A DNA stretch of 64,000 nucleotides from NCBI GenBank assembly GCA_963921935.1, contig OY998178.1, forward strand, positions 48,724,951-48,788,950. Reading direction: 5' to 3'. Shown here one piece after another: positions 55,674 through 64,000 of this stretch. Numbering within the stretch: position 1 is the first letter of the stretch; each line of letters starts with the position of its first letter. This DNA comes from Galeruca laticollis (taxonomy: Eukaryota; Arthropoda; Insecta; Coleoptera; Chrysomelidae). Below the pieces are notes generated by a model, which was not told the origin of the DNA, searched no databases, and saw nothing but the letters and a program-made list of their open reading frames with translations. The translations under genes were made by a program, and so were the position numbers.

Positions 55674-56640
55674 CTATATTTTTTTGTTTTCTAAGGATGT
55701 TTCTACATATCCTTCAGCGACACTACCGGATTTCCATCCACCATATCTCTTCAGAATGTGCATATCAACACCAGCATCAGCAAGTAGGGATGCTGATGAT
55801 CTTCTAAAACAGTGACCTGTATACTGTGATGGATTTGGTAGCTCCAGAAACGTTGCCATTTCTTTTGGAATGCGTTCAGAAGTATTGATACCAATTGGTT
55901 GAGGAAAACATTTCCATTTTTATATAAAATAAAAAACCGGTCATGGACTATATTTTGAGGTCGAAGTCCAACATATTTTCGGACGTTATTCAAGCAGTCG
56001 AGACAAGTGATGTTTTCTCTAGTAATAGCAAATTCTCTTTGAATTTTAGTTTAAGTATTCGGTATTTTGATCGTTATGAGTGTTACTTCGTCAACTACAT
56101 CACCAATTTTTAACTTCACCAATTCTTCTCTTCGGCAGGCGCCAAACACACCCACGATTAAGGAAACCTATAAAAATAATATGCTACATGGAAATGTCAC
56201 CATATTTATGTATAATCTTACCTTCATCATTAAGAATTGATGATCATTGGCTTCTTTCAAAAAGCTGTGTATATTTTCCGTTGAAAATATACTGGATTCT
56301 TTCGGCTTGTGAGCTTCACTTTTCCGCTTCAAAAAAGCAATTAGCTGTGAATATTTACTTATGTCTACATTTTTCTTCACAGATATCATTGTTGTCAGCA
56401 TACTATAATGTGTCCATAATGATGATGCCTTTTCTTTTTCAGCTTTCCCAGCAAAGTAAGCTAATAAAATTTTCTCCGATATATCACGGACTCTTTTTGA
56501 ACTGTACTAGTCTTCGAATCGCTTAACTATTTTTCGTATCTATTGCGGGATTTAGCGGGTACTACTACTAATAAGGTTTGTATTGTGTTATTTGCAGCAA
56601 GTTCTATATCAGAATCCACACTTTCATAGTCGTAACTCAT
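55674..56640 (-). pseudogene. Tyrosine recombinase (Crypton-like) with one intron, broken
   Basis: The ATG at 56,638-56,640 starts SYDYESVDSDIELAANN. After a stop and frame change near 56,528 the core-binding domain follows (KILLAYFAGKAEKEKASSLW, VDISKYSQLIAFLKRKSE, FSTENIHSFLKEANDHQFLM). A 54-nt intron with GTAAGA...TTATAG ends is at 56,221-56,168. The catalytic domain continues VSLIVGVFGACRREELVKLK (first Arg), then IPNT, a stop, TKIQREFAI, VRKYVGLRPQNIVHDRFF and, after a one-base deletion, YTGHCFRRSSASLLADAG (HxxR) and GGWKSGSVAEGYVE (Trp and Tyr nucleophile). All catalytic positions visible to me are present; two stops and two shifts disable it. Family members cut and rejoin DNA without DDE chemistry. 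A domesticated host gene fragment is the alternative. Confidence 0.8.
56168..56221 (-). other. 54-nt intron of the tyrosine recombinase pseudogene
   Basis: GTAAGA at the 5' side, TTTTTATAG at the 3' side. Removing it joins QFLMMK to VSLIVGVFGACRRE in frame, matching the family's continuous core. Without removal the frame stops at the intron's own TAG. Confidence 0.75.
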
Positions 56641-58140
56641 GTCGATATAATTATACCAAACTGAAGTGAACGCGTCAAAATTGACAGTTCGCAAAATAAA
56701 TCAACAATGAGCGCAACGCTTGCTTGTTACATGATTCTAATATCATTAATTTCAAGAATATTGACTAATTTTGAGTAAATAATTAACATTATTGGTAGTA
56801 GGTAAAATAATGTACTATATTTGTATCGTAAATTCATATTACGATATTCAATGGCCTCATTTGACGAATTTCCCATCTCATTTCGTAATATGAATCTTTC
56901 CTGCGAAAATTTTGATCTTCCATCTTGCAAAACACAAATATCAGAATGAATAACCGAAACAAACGCACGTGACTTGGTGCCGATCCCAACGCGCAAAGGG
57001 AGCCTACACAAACGATGTCGAACATCCAGAACATTATATTTCGCTAATTTATAGTTATTATATAATTTTCAACCTAACCCACACAATCGTGTAGGCAGAT
57101 GCGGAAAGGGTTATTTCACTGAGTATATCGTTTGTAAGACATTGCAACCAGCGCACATAGCATCGACAAGAGATATTGATATCGGGAAGTTTTTGGAGAG
57201 AAAATTGAACCAATCTCATATTCTAGGCATAAACTCAATCTCAAATCAATATTCGTTCATCATTGTCTTTAAAAACTGGTCTATAATGTGTGAATAACAA
57301 AAATGTCTTTTTAGTTTATTCCAGAAAATATGAAATTATTATTAAAATATAAATTTTCCTTTTTTTCGAAAATTATATCCCTAAAAGTACGCCCTTGTTA
57401 TAACCCACTCGGCTGTCGGAGAGCTGGCAATCTACGTGTAAGAAACCTAATCTTATCCCACGAGCGGCTTTTCATCATCTCGGCCGAGGCCTAATTGATC
57501 ACAACTGTATAATTAAATAGCTGCACAAACTCTTTACATGTCTACTTATTTCTCAAACTTGTCCATCTGTTAATTATTTTTCATTGTATAAGATAGGAGA
57601 AGTGCAGACATGCTTTTATTAAATGGACTTCGTGAGAGCTAGACTGAATTGAGGATATAAATTGCAGTTCAATTCCGACTAATTTTCAAAATCTGGTCTA
57701 ATAAGAAGTTGTCTTTGACAGCTTTTGGAAAATAATATGGGATGAATGAGAAGTTCATGACTTTTTAACAATATTCATTTTAATTGAACTAGGAAGCTCG
57801 CCTTCGTTAATGTAGACATAATCGAAGCGAGTATGTATTGAAACGAGAATAGCACGTGACCTTATCACTTGACAAAATCAAATATTTTGATTGCTGAAGT
57901 TGCTGTTGTTTTATTGCCAATCCATTTTAGATGGACAAAATTAATGAATTTTCAAGATTTTATTTCTATTTTCATGGATAAATTATTTTTTGTTGTGTTC
58001 CGCACACTAGCTAGTATTCCTAACATTGTTACAAGAGAAGAGCGATATGCTTTTGGCGTTAAGATAAAAACAATTAGTATTGCCAAAAATTCAAACCGAT
58101 GTAACAACATAACTATAAACAGGAAACTAATAAAACAAGT
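56641..58140. other. No gene recognised
   Basis: Contains a frame of 136 codons (57,869-58,279) with no motif I know, part of which overlaps the LINE tail, so probably incidental. 57,385-57,500 is GC-richer, with CTCGGCTGTCGGAGAGC and CTCGGCCGAGG, and may be a degraded element end. Confidence 0.35.
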
Positions 58141-58147
58141 GGACAGA

Positions 58148-58182
58148 TTTATTTATTTATTTATTTATTTATTATTCATACA
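58148..58182 (-). repeat. Short-repeat 3' tail of the LINE
   Basis: On the minus strand, AATAAT followed by AAATAAATAAATAAAT repeats after the 3' UTR. This is the junction with the target DNA. Confidence 0.8.
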
Positions 58183-58374
58183 AACCTTACGGTTTTATTA
58201 CATGAATAAATATGTAATACGATACATTGTGCAAAATAATACATTTTTACGTAATAAAATGAATTTACAGAATTTATAAGATTCACAAAAAGTAGACAAA
58301 CATGTAATTGTATTCGTATAGTTTATCCAAGATTAATTGAACTGTATGAGGATTGACACAACCTTTAAAGTTCT

Positions 58375-61266
58375 TCATAGAGATATAAAGATTAGCTGCT
58401 CCAAGATTGTTTTGCGAAAAATTATGGTAGAAACTGTCCATTCTAGATCCATCAATGTATTGAATCGATTCGCAAGTCGAAACATGTTCACCGTAGGTGA
58501 TCTCGAGATGTTGAATGATGAAGGAATATTAAACATTGTAACCTGGCGCATTCGTCTAGGTGGCACGTTGAATCTAATCAAAGACAAAAGCTCAGGGGAG
58601 TTAACTCTATTATTTATAATATTATATAAGAATATCAATACTGCTAGTTGTCGTCTATTTTCAAGGGATAATATCTTAAATTCATTTCTGAGAGTTGTAC
58701 TTCTAATTATCTGGTAGTCAGGGTACACGTGATGCTTTTTAAAATAGAGTAACCTTAAAAATTTATTTTGAATTTTTTCTAATTTATTCAAATTACTTTG
58801 AGGTTCCGTGAACCAAATTAATGAGCCAAACTCCAACTTGCTCCTAACCAAACTATAGAATAAAAGTTTAAGTGTATTAAAATTAGTAAAAATATGAGAT
58901 TGTCTTATTATAAAACCCAACATTTTATTAGCTGACTTCACTATATTTTCAATGTGTCTGGTAAATGAGAATGTACTGTTGTAAGTTATGCCTAAATCTT
59001 TGATTTCAGTGCAGCGTTGCAAGCTTTGACCCCCCATTAAATAAGTAAAGAGACACGGTTGCTTAATACGCGTTATAGTTAAAACAGAACATTTGCGTAG
59101 GTTGAAATTTAATTTATTTTTATAACTCCATTCAAACACCCTATTAATGTCCTTCTGTAACATAACGCAATCTCTCACTGTTTCTATTTTTTTGAATACT
59201 TTGAAGTCATCTGCGAATATAAGGCCATTTGAAGATACTAGTACTTTAGGCAAATCATTAATAAAAAGTACAAAAAGAAGCGGCCCAAGGTTGGAACCTT
59301 GAGGCACTCCAGAATTTGCCTCAAATTTCCCCGATGCATTTCCGTTGTATTTAGTAACTATATATCTGTTTTCTAGATAACTTTTAAATAGACAAAGTAG
59401 GTTATATGATAATCCAAAACCACCCAATTTCCTTAGCAATATGTCGTGGTCAACTTTATCGAATGCCTTGCTGAAATCCGTATATATAACATCAAGCTGA
59501 GATTTACATTCCAATGACTCAAATACATGATTACTAAAAAGAAACAGGTTTGTATTAGATGATTTTTGTGAGACAAATCCATGTTGATGAGGTACTATAT
59601 ACTTTTCAACATGTGTATACAATTTACAATATAATATCTGTTCAAAAAGCTTGGCAGGGGCACACATAATTGAAATAGGTCGATAGTTTTCGATGTTCAT
59701 TTTATCACCGGACTTAAATATGGGACATACCAATCCGGTTTTCCAGACTGAGGGAAATATACTAGTTTTTAAAATAAGGTTATAAATATGTATCAAAGGC
59801 TGACTTACCCACTCGCCACATGCCTTTAGTATATATGGTGGTATTCCATCAGTTCCCTCCGACTTTTTGGGTTTCAGCTTTTTTAGTGCCAAATCGAATT
59901 CTAACTCACTAACAGAATTCAATACGAATGTATTATTTGTTACATCTAAGTCAGAATCCAAGAGCAAATTGTAAGAGGCTTTTTTGTCAGCATACACTGA
60001 CGCGAAAAATGATGCAAATGTTTCTGCAGTTTTTTCCTCTGCTACCTCTACCCCGTTATATATAAATTTACCACTATTAGAGTTTTTCCTATTATTCTTT
60101 ATATAATTCCAAAAATTATTGATATCAGAAGTTACTTCCTGCTCTAATTCATTAATATATTTCTTTTTTTCAATTATTATAAGCTTAGTTACTTTTCGTC
60201 TCACTTCTATGTATTTATCATTAAAATAACTGGAAATATTTTTCAGTTTTCGATACCTCTCTTTTTCTTTTAAAGTACTTTTTATATCGTTGGTGAACCA
60301 AATGGGATACATTTTAGATTTTTTGTAATGAACATATCTTGGGACACATTCCTCTATAATGTTATTCCAAATTCTATAAAAATTATTCAAAGCTCGGTTC
60401 ACATCTAGATTTTCGTTCAGTACCATATCCCAACTCGCGTCCGTGATACGCTCCGTTAAGGTAAGAAAGTTAGCTTTTTTATAGTTGTATCTTATACAAT
60501 CTTCAGCAATATTATTCATGGTTTTACCCGTCCCCCCAATTGTTATACATTTTATACAAATTTCAAGAGCAGGATGATATTCATCTTCTTTAACAAATGG
60601 CACAAAATCTCTATTAACTGTACAATTATGTAAATTTTTCTCCGAAGAAATTACTAAATCTAATGTTCTTCCATGCTTGTTCTTTATGTTATTATATAGT
60701 GTGAAGCCATTAAAATCCATAAAATCACGAAAACTCTCAAGTATTTCGTTTGATATGATTTTATTAAAATTAATTCCAGTTATATCAGGTATATTAAAAT
60801 CTCCAAAAATGTAAACATTATCGGATATTTTCATATTATTCTGTAAAAATTCAAAAGCTGATTCATACACGTTAATTAAACTTCCAGAAGGTATATATAC
60901 CCCACAAAAAACGTGCCTGCAACCTTTTGCTTTAACTTCAACTATAACTGCTTCAAAAAGTGTTTGTTTTTTAATAACTTTTAATATTTTATATTGTTTT
61001 TTAATTGCTAGAAAAACACCTCCGCCGGTTTTTTTATTTGCAATTTCTAAATCTCTATCGCATCTTACCAAATTGTACCTTCCTAAATCTATTATCTCTC
61101 CATCACCCACTCCATCCTGTAACCATGTTTCCACTGCTATTATTATATCAAAATCACCAATCAAAGAGTTCATAAGAAATTCAGAACATTTAGTGTTCAA
61201 TCCTCTACAGTTTTGGAAATAAATGTTAATAAGTTTCGACATGTTGAGTCTTATGTGAACTCGCAC
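58375..61266 (-). CDS. LINE ORF2: AP-type endonuclease and reverse transcriptase, 963 codons, intact
   Basis: The first likely Met of the domain is about residue 9 (SKLINIYFQNCRGLNTK); the frame opens 8 codons earlier. Endonuclease (about 10-240): QNCRGLN, IIAVETWL with the catalytic Glu, GGGVFLAIKK, YIFGDFNIPDI with Asp and Asn, GRTLDLVIS, and YHPALEI with the terminal His. RT (about 440-720): KPKKSEGTDGIPPYILK, YRPISIMCAPAKLFEQIL, QHGFVSQKSSNTNLF, VIYTDFSKAFDKVDHDI, NSGVPQGSNLGPLLFVLFIN and the active site LIFADDFKVFKKI at about 59,206-59,217. The C-terminal part has IKDLGITYNSTFSFTRHIEN and RSKLEFGSLIW. No RNase H is present. This points to a jockey/CR1-like clade. It nicks target DNA and primes cDNA synthesis for its own RNA. 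Confidence 0.92.
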   Translation of the reverse strand: MRVHIRLNMSKLINIYFQNCRGLNTKCSEFLMNSLIGDFDIIIAVETWLQDGVGDGEIIDLGRYNLVRCDRDLEIANKKTGGGVFLAIKKQYKILKVIKKQTLFEAVIVEVKAKGCRHVFCGVYIPSGSLINVYESAFEFLQNNMKISDNVYIFGDFNIPDITGINFNKIISNEILESFRDFMDFNGFTLYNNIKNKHGRTLDLVISSEKNLHNCTVNRDFVPFVKEDEYHPALEICIKCITIGGTGKTMNNIAEDCIRYNYKKANFLTLTERITDASWDMVLNENLDVNRALNNFYRIWNNIIEECVPRYVHYKKSKMYPIWFTNDIKSTLKEKERYRKLKNISSYFNDKYIEVRRKVTKLIIIEKKKYINELEQEVTSDINNFWNYIKNNRKNSNSGKFIYNGVEVAEEKTAETFASFFASVYADKKASYNLLLDSDLDVTNNTFVLNSVSELEFDLALKKLKPKKSEGTDGIPPYILKACGEWVSQPLIHIYNLILKTSIFPSVWKTGLVCPIFKSGDKMNIENYRPISIMCAPAKLFEQILYCKLYTHVEKYIVPHQHGFVSQKSSNTNLFLFSNHVFESLECKSQLDVIYTDFSKAFDKVDHDILLRKLGGFGLSYNLLCLFKSYLENRYIVTKYNGNASGKFEANSGVPQGSNLGPLLFVLFINDLPKVLVSSNGLIFADDFKVFKKIETVRDCVMLQKDINRVFEWSYKNKLNFNLRKCSVLTITRIKQPCLFTYLMGGQSLQRCTEIKDLGITYNSTFSFTRHIENIVKSANKMLGFIIRQSHIFTNFNTLKLLFYSLVRSKLEFGSLIWFTEPQSNLNKLEKIQNKFLRLLYFKKHHVYPDYQIIRSTTLRNEFKILSLENRRQLAVLIFLYNIINNRVNSPELLSLIRFNVPPRRMRQVTMFNIPSSFNISRSPTVNMFRLANRFNTLMDLEWTVSTIIFRKTILEQLIFISL

Positions 61267-61776
61267 TCTACCCTAAAATAATTTAATTTAAAAATCAGAA
61301 TTACTGCCGTAAAGCGAAATTTTAATAAAGATATTTCATATCAAAAACTAAACAACAATCCATTACGAAATACTTCAATAACAAATATTTTCAATTAACA
61401 AGTCAGTTAGTTATGTTAGATAACAAGTTAAAATAGTAATTTTTCTTCATGTAAGTTCTTTAGCCATGTGCAAAAAAAAACATACTTTGTTTCTAAATAA
61501 AGAAGTGCACCCTACTTGAAAGAAATCCAATTCCAATCTTTACTTCCAAATCTTAAAAATAAATTATAAATGAAAAAATAAACGTATTAATACTATCTGA
61601 AATAAGAAATATGTGAAAGCTATTTTCAAAAACTTTAATTTACAATAAGCCTTTCCCATCGTGTAATGGGGCCTTTAGCCGAAAGCAATTTATTCTATAA
61701 ACTGAAAAAGAGACAACAAAACAAAACAAAAATAGTCCTGCAAAAAAGAATCGTTGCTGATAATAGTTCCTGTCTT

Positions 61777-62448
61777 CTACTTGGTCAAATCCTTCACATT
61801 CTGAATCAGCTTGACAGCGTTGTCACACTTCACGAAAATTCTGCCATTCATAGACCATGCTGATCGATTTCCACATTTTGCTTTTGCGGCTTTCGGGAGC
61901 TTGTATGCTCCCTCTGTTAAATTTTCATTTATAAAAATATTTGAACCCTTTAAGTTTGTTCTGGCATTGAATATTTCTTTCTTTTTCAATAGTGACACAA
62001 AAGTAACAATAACTGACCTCGGTAATGTTTGTCCTTCTTTATGTTTACCAATCCTGTACATATTATAAATTTCCCAGTGTGCACATTTAATTTTCAAGGC
62101 GTCATTAAATAGGCATAGCACTTTAGATATTAAATTCTCTTTTTCCTCTTCCTGTATACCTGATACTATTAAAGAATTTTCCCTATTTTTTAATTCAAAC
62201 TGATTCATACGGTCAGCAACGTTTCGGATTTCTTCTTTATTTGTCTTCACTTCCATTTCCATATCAGTAAATCTTGATAACAAGTCATCTAATTTTTTTT
62301 CTATAGACTCAAAGCTCTTACCAATATTCTGTATTTGTTCCTCAATTTTGGTGTTTATCTTTGGCAAAATTTTATTTAATATAATAGATTCTAGCATATT
62401 TTCGTCCACCGCTACAGTTACACTTCCACTTCTTGTTTTTTGACTCAT
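61777..62448 (-). CDS. LINE ORF1: coiled-coil, RRM-like RNA-binding protein, 223 codons, intact
   Basis: The start ATG at 62,446-62,448 gives MSQKTRSGSVTVAVDENML. Residues 25-90 are a heptad-rich coiled coil (ILPKINTKIEEQIQNIGKSF, LDDLLSRFTDMEMEVKTNKE, EEIRNVADRMNQFELKNREN). From about 90 it resembles the RRM and C-terminal domains of L1-type ORF1 proteins (NSLIVSGIQEEE, WEIYNMYRIGKHKEGQTLPR, VIVTFVSLLKKKEIFNARTN, IFINENLT, MNGRIFVKCDNAVKLIQNV). Such proteins trimerise and coat the element's RNA. It lies 510 bp upstream of ORF2 on the same strand. The ORF is uninterrupted. No CCHC knuckles are present, unlike the ORF1 of jockey-type elements elsewhere in the window. Confidence 0.85.
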   Translation of the reverse strand: MSQKTRSGSVTVAVDENMLESIILNKILPKINTKIEEQIQNIGKSFESIEKKLDDLLSRFTDMEMEVKTNKEEIRNVADRMNQFELKNRENSLIVSGIQEEEKENLISKVLCLFNDALKIKCAHWEIYNMYRIGKHKEGQTLPRSVIVTFVSLLKKKEIFNARTNLKGSNIFINENLTEGAYKLPKAAKAKCGNRSAWSMNGRIFVKCDNAVKLIQNVKDLTK

Positions 62449-62650
62449 TGTCAGGAAGTATGTAGGTAAAATCTGGCAGCAATGTGCAGAATTTTCAATT
62501 TGATTGTGATGATATTATTCAAATTATTCACTCTGATTGGGAAAATGGGTCACAGAAATTGCACTATTCTCTCTACGGACACTTTTACTACTAGTTATCT
62601 AAGACTAACTGCTACAAATGTGAAAATTCCACAAAAATAACTCAATTTAT

Positions 62651-63006
62651 TCGGAGCTCACATAAACGATGTCTACACTCGGACGACCATTACACTTAAA
62701 TAGATATAAGTAATTGGGATGCTGGATAATACAAGACTTGAATACAGAAACTGAAATACGCTGTCATACAGGAAGTCAAGGGCCTATTCAGGATCTGATC
62801 TATCCGATGTTAGATTGGTGTGAGAGTAGCAAAGGTCGATCGGCGCCACGTTCCTCGAAGGAGATATAATTCAGTATTCTGCGTGGTATTAGCAAAGAAA
62901 GTAGATGTTTTTCTCTTCGAACAACGGTTAGGCTAATATGTCGAAATTATTGAAATTTTGACTAAAACGTAGGTGCAGTAGAAAACCGAAAAGACCGAAA
63001 TTCATT

Positions 63007-63017
<11 letters not shown>
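62651..63017. other. No gene recognised
   Basis: Short region between the putative LINE 5' end and the TA tracts. Part may be LINE 5' UTR. Confidence 0.35.

Positions 63018-63058
<41 letters not shown>
63016..63058. repeat. (TA)n microsatellite
   Basis: Uninterrupted TA run of about 42 bp. Confidence 0.95.
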
Positions 63059-63065
<7 letters not shown>

Positions 63066-63089
63066 AAAAGACCAAGAACCAAAAAAAGA

Positions 63090-63095
<6 letters not shown>

Positions 63096-63134
<39 letters not shown>
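63096..63134. repeat. (TA)n microsatellite
   Basis: Second TA run, separated from the first by about 37 bp of A-rich sequence. Penelope-like elements often lie next to TA repeats, and the Penelope remnant begins just beyond. Confidence 0.95.
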
Positions 63135-63137
<3 letters not shown>

Positions 63138-63208
63138 TTAGTCAGAAATTAAATGGTTTTTTGGGTTTTAATTAACATTTTTGTTTTTTTTCTCCATTTT
63201 GGTTGACG

Positions 63209-63235
63209 TTTCGGGCAGTTAGTGTCCTTCATTAG
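63209..63235 (-). ncRNA. Hammerhead-ribozyme-like core of a Penelope terminal repeat
   Basis: Minus strand: CTAATGA (63,235-63,229; consensus CTGATGA, one change), stem II region AGGACACTAACTGCCC (GG/CC pairing), then GAAACGTC (63,212-63,205). GAAACGTC is the usual continuation in minimal hammerheads of Penelope-like elements, where stem III is almost absent. It lies about 420 bp downstream of a Penelope GIY-YIG domain on the same strand, which fits the terminal repeat. The core change makes activity uncertain. Confidence 0.5.
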
Positions 63236-63652
63236 AACTTTATTTTCTGCAACTAGACATTTATAATTAACAAATTATACAATACATACACGTTTCTTAA
63301 AAAACTTACTACAAAACAAGAGCCTGCAAGCGCATGTCAATTTATAAGAAGACAACTATTTCCATCAAAAAACACTCAGTACTAAATCAAAACATTCACA
63401 ACAATTGACTGTACAACATATTATATTACAACAACAACTGATTATTAAAGGGAACAAAATTTATTGGTAGTAAATAGAACTGGTTTTTGTATTGTATACA
63501 TTAATTATGATGGAAAAAGGGATATTAAACAAACTCATTTTGGTCCTGAAAATTCATACTGATATTATTTTGGTATAAGGTGTTAGTTATAATAGAGGAT
63601 GTAATTTCAACTTATAGACAATTTTTTGAGAAAGATACTTATTTGATTAAAA

Positions 63653-64000
63653 TTAAAAAAAAAATTCTATAAATTTTTTGTATCTGATTTGGCATTGATA
63701 GAATGTTGGTTTCTTTGGATTTCTATCATTTCGTAGAACTTTTTTTATGGCTTTCAGTCCGCAGTATTTTCGTGTTGTCATAGTCGAAGGTGTGTTTGTG
63801 TTCAGAAATGTGATTTGTGAGGACTGTCTTGTTTTTTTATCGTATTTGTGGCCTTTTAGGCGGTTTTTTGAATATTGACTGGTTTGCCCAATATAGACAC
63901 CTTCACAATCTTTACATGGGATCTCATAGATGACATGGCTTTTTCTTCCTTGGGAATTTTTGATTTTAGTTTGCAAAAGTTTGATTTTGAAAGATTATAT
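63653..64000 (-). pseudogene. Penelope-like element C-terminus: GIY-YIG endonuclease domain, partial
   Basis: From the window edge to a TAA at about 63,653, the frame encodes KSHVIYEIPCKDCEGVYIGQ, TSQYSKNRLKGHKYDKK and, after a linker, GLKAIKKVLRNDRNPKKPTF. IPCxDCxxVYIGQT followed by an Arg and the GHK segment is the form of the GIY-YIG nuclease fused to Penelope reverse transcriptases (with the CxxC insertion upstream of YIG). The RT itself would lie beyond 64,000. Downstream on the same strand are a hammerhead-like core and TA repeats. The piece within the window has no internal stop, so whether the element is intact depends on sequence outside. Confidence 0.85.

Larger units (their letters stand above)
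58148..62650 (-). mobile_element. LINE with both ORFs open, about 4.5 kb
   Basis: The minus-strand order is 5' UTR, ORF1 (62,448-61,777), a 510-bp spacer, ORF2 (61,266-58,375), a 190-bp 3' UTR and a short-repeat tail (plus-strand ATTTATTTATTT at 58,148-58,175, i.e. AAAT/AATA repeats). Both ORFs are uninterrupted and of normal length with the catalytic motifs present. The 5' end is uncertain; I place it near 62,650 only because nothing structured is seen beyond. A target duplication could not be identified. This is the best candidate in the window for a recently active autonomous element. Confidence 0.8.

Noticed and set aside
57869..58279. 136-codon frame as a host gene
   Set aside because: No domain recognised. 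Its 3' third reads through the short-repeat tail of the neighbouring LINE.
1..64000. tRNA, rRNA, CRISPR array or bacterial-type operon
   Set aside because: No A/B-box pair with a cloverleaf fold, no rRNA-like conserved blocks and no regularly spaced short repeats with unique spacers were found. Gene content is purely eukaryotic-transposon-like.

Overview
The window looks like AT-rich, intergenic or heterochromatin-like DNA from an insect, possibly a beetle (the order is a guess). The evidence is the transposon families present: BEL/Pao, Ty3/gypsy and Ty1/copia LTR elements, several LINE clades, piggyBac, pogo transposons with N-terminal HTH_psq and C-terminal PHD-like fingers, Penelope-like elements with GIY-YIG, and a tyrosine recombinase gene with a 54-nt intron. 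I recognise no ordinary host gene, tRNA, rRNA or CRISPR array. Nearly all recognisable coding sequence is transposon-derived, and most of it is broken by stops and frameshifts.

Layout. 0-5 kb: a piggyBac-like end, a gypsy integrase remnant (- strand) and a Myb/SANT-like pseudogene. 5.06-8.33 kb: a complete-ended pogo element flanked by TA. 9.5-12.8 kb: a nearly complete LINE RT reading frame, a second LINE fragment, and an inverted repeat around a TA microsatellite. 13.5-14.4 kb: a satellite array of about 174-bp monomers, followed by a decayed piggyBac transposase (14.6-15.9 kb). 16.6-21.0 kb: a decayed jockey/I-type LINE (- strand). 22.79-23.29 kb: a nearly perfect 500-bp palindrome that looks like two inverted Penelope terminal repeats.

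23.77-37.22 kb is the most informative region. It is one pogo element whose matching 17-bp ends, each flanked by TA, lie 13.45 kb apart. It has been opened by a full-length BEL/Pao element (27,159-33,382; 254-bp LTRs differing at one base; TSD GCGTC) and by a 5'-truncated LINE with a (TTA)n tail (34,246 to about 36,577). Its 3' part is also duplicated around a LINE RNase H fragment. The LINE insertion created a 686-codon open frame that fuses the pogo DNA-binding helix-turn-helix to a reverse transcriptase.

37.9-41.4 kb: a copia remnant with an R1-like LINE fragment in place of its RT. 42-44.5 kb: another LINE fragment, a perfect 266-bp tandem duplication and a hammerhead-like motif. 44.7-47.2 kb: a piggyBac element with one identifiable TTAA end. 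48.6-54.2 kb: piggyBac and pogo pieces. 55.7-56.6 kb: an intron-containing tyrosine-recombinase (Crypton-like) pseudogene. 58.1-62.7 kb: a LINE with both ORFs open and a short-repeat tail, the best candidate for an autonomous element. 63.0-64.0 kb: TA microsatellites and the 3' end of a Penelope-like element (GIY-YIG domain plus hammerhead-like core), running off the window.

The genes do not form a host pathway. The window is a record of successive insertions, with relative ages readable from the nesting. The least ordinary signals are the Penelope palindrome with its ribozyme-like cores, the pogo-LINE chimeric frame, and the spliced tyrosine recombinase.
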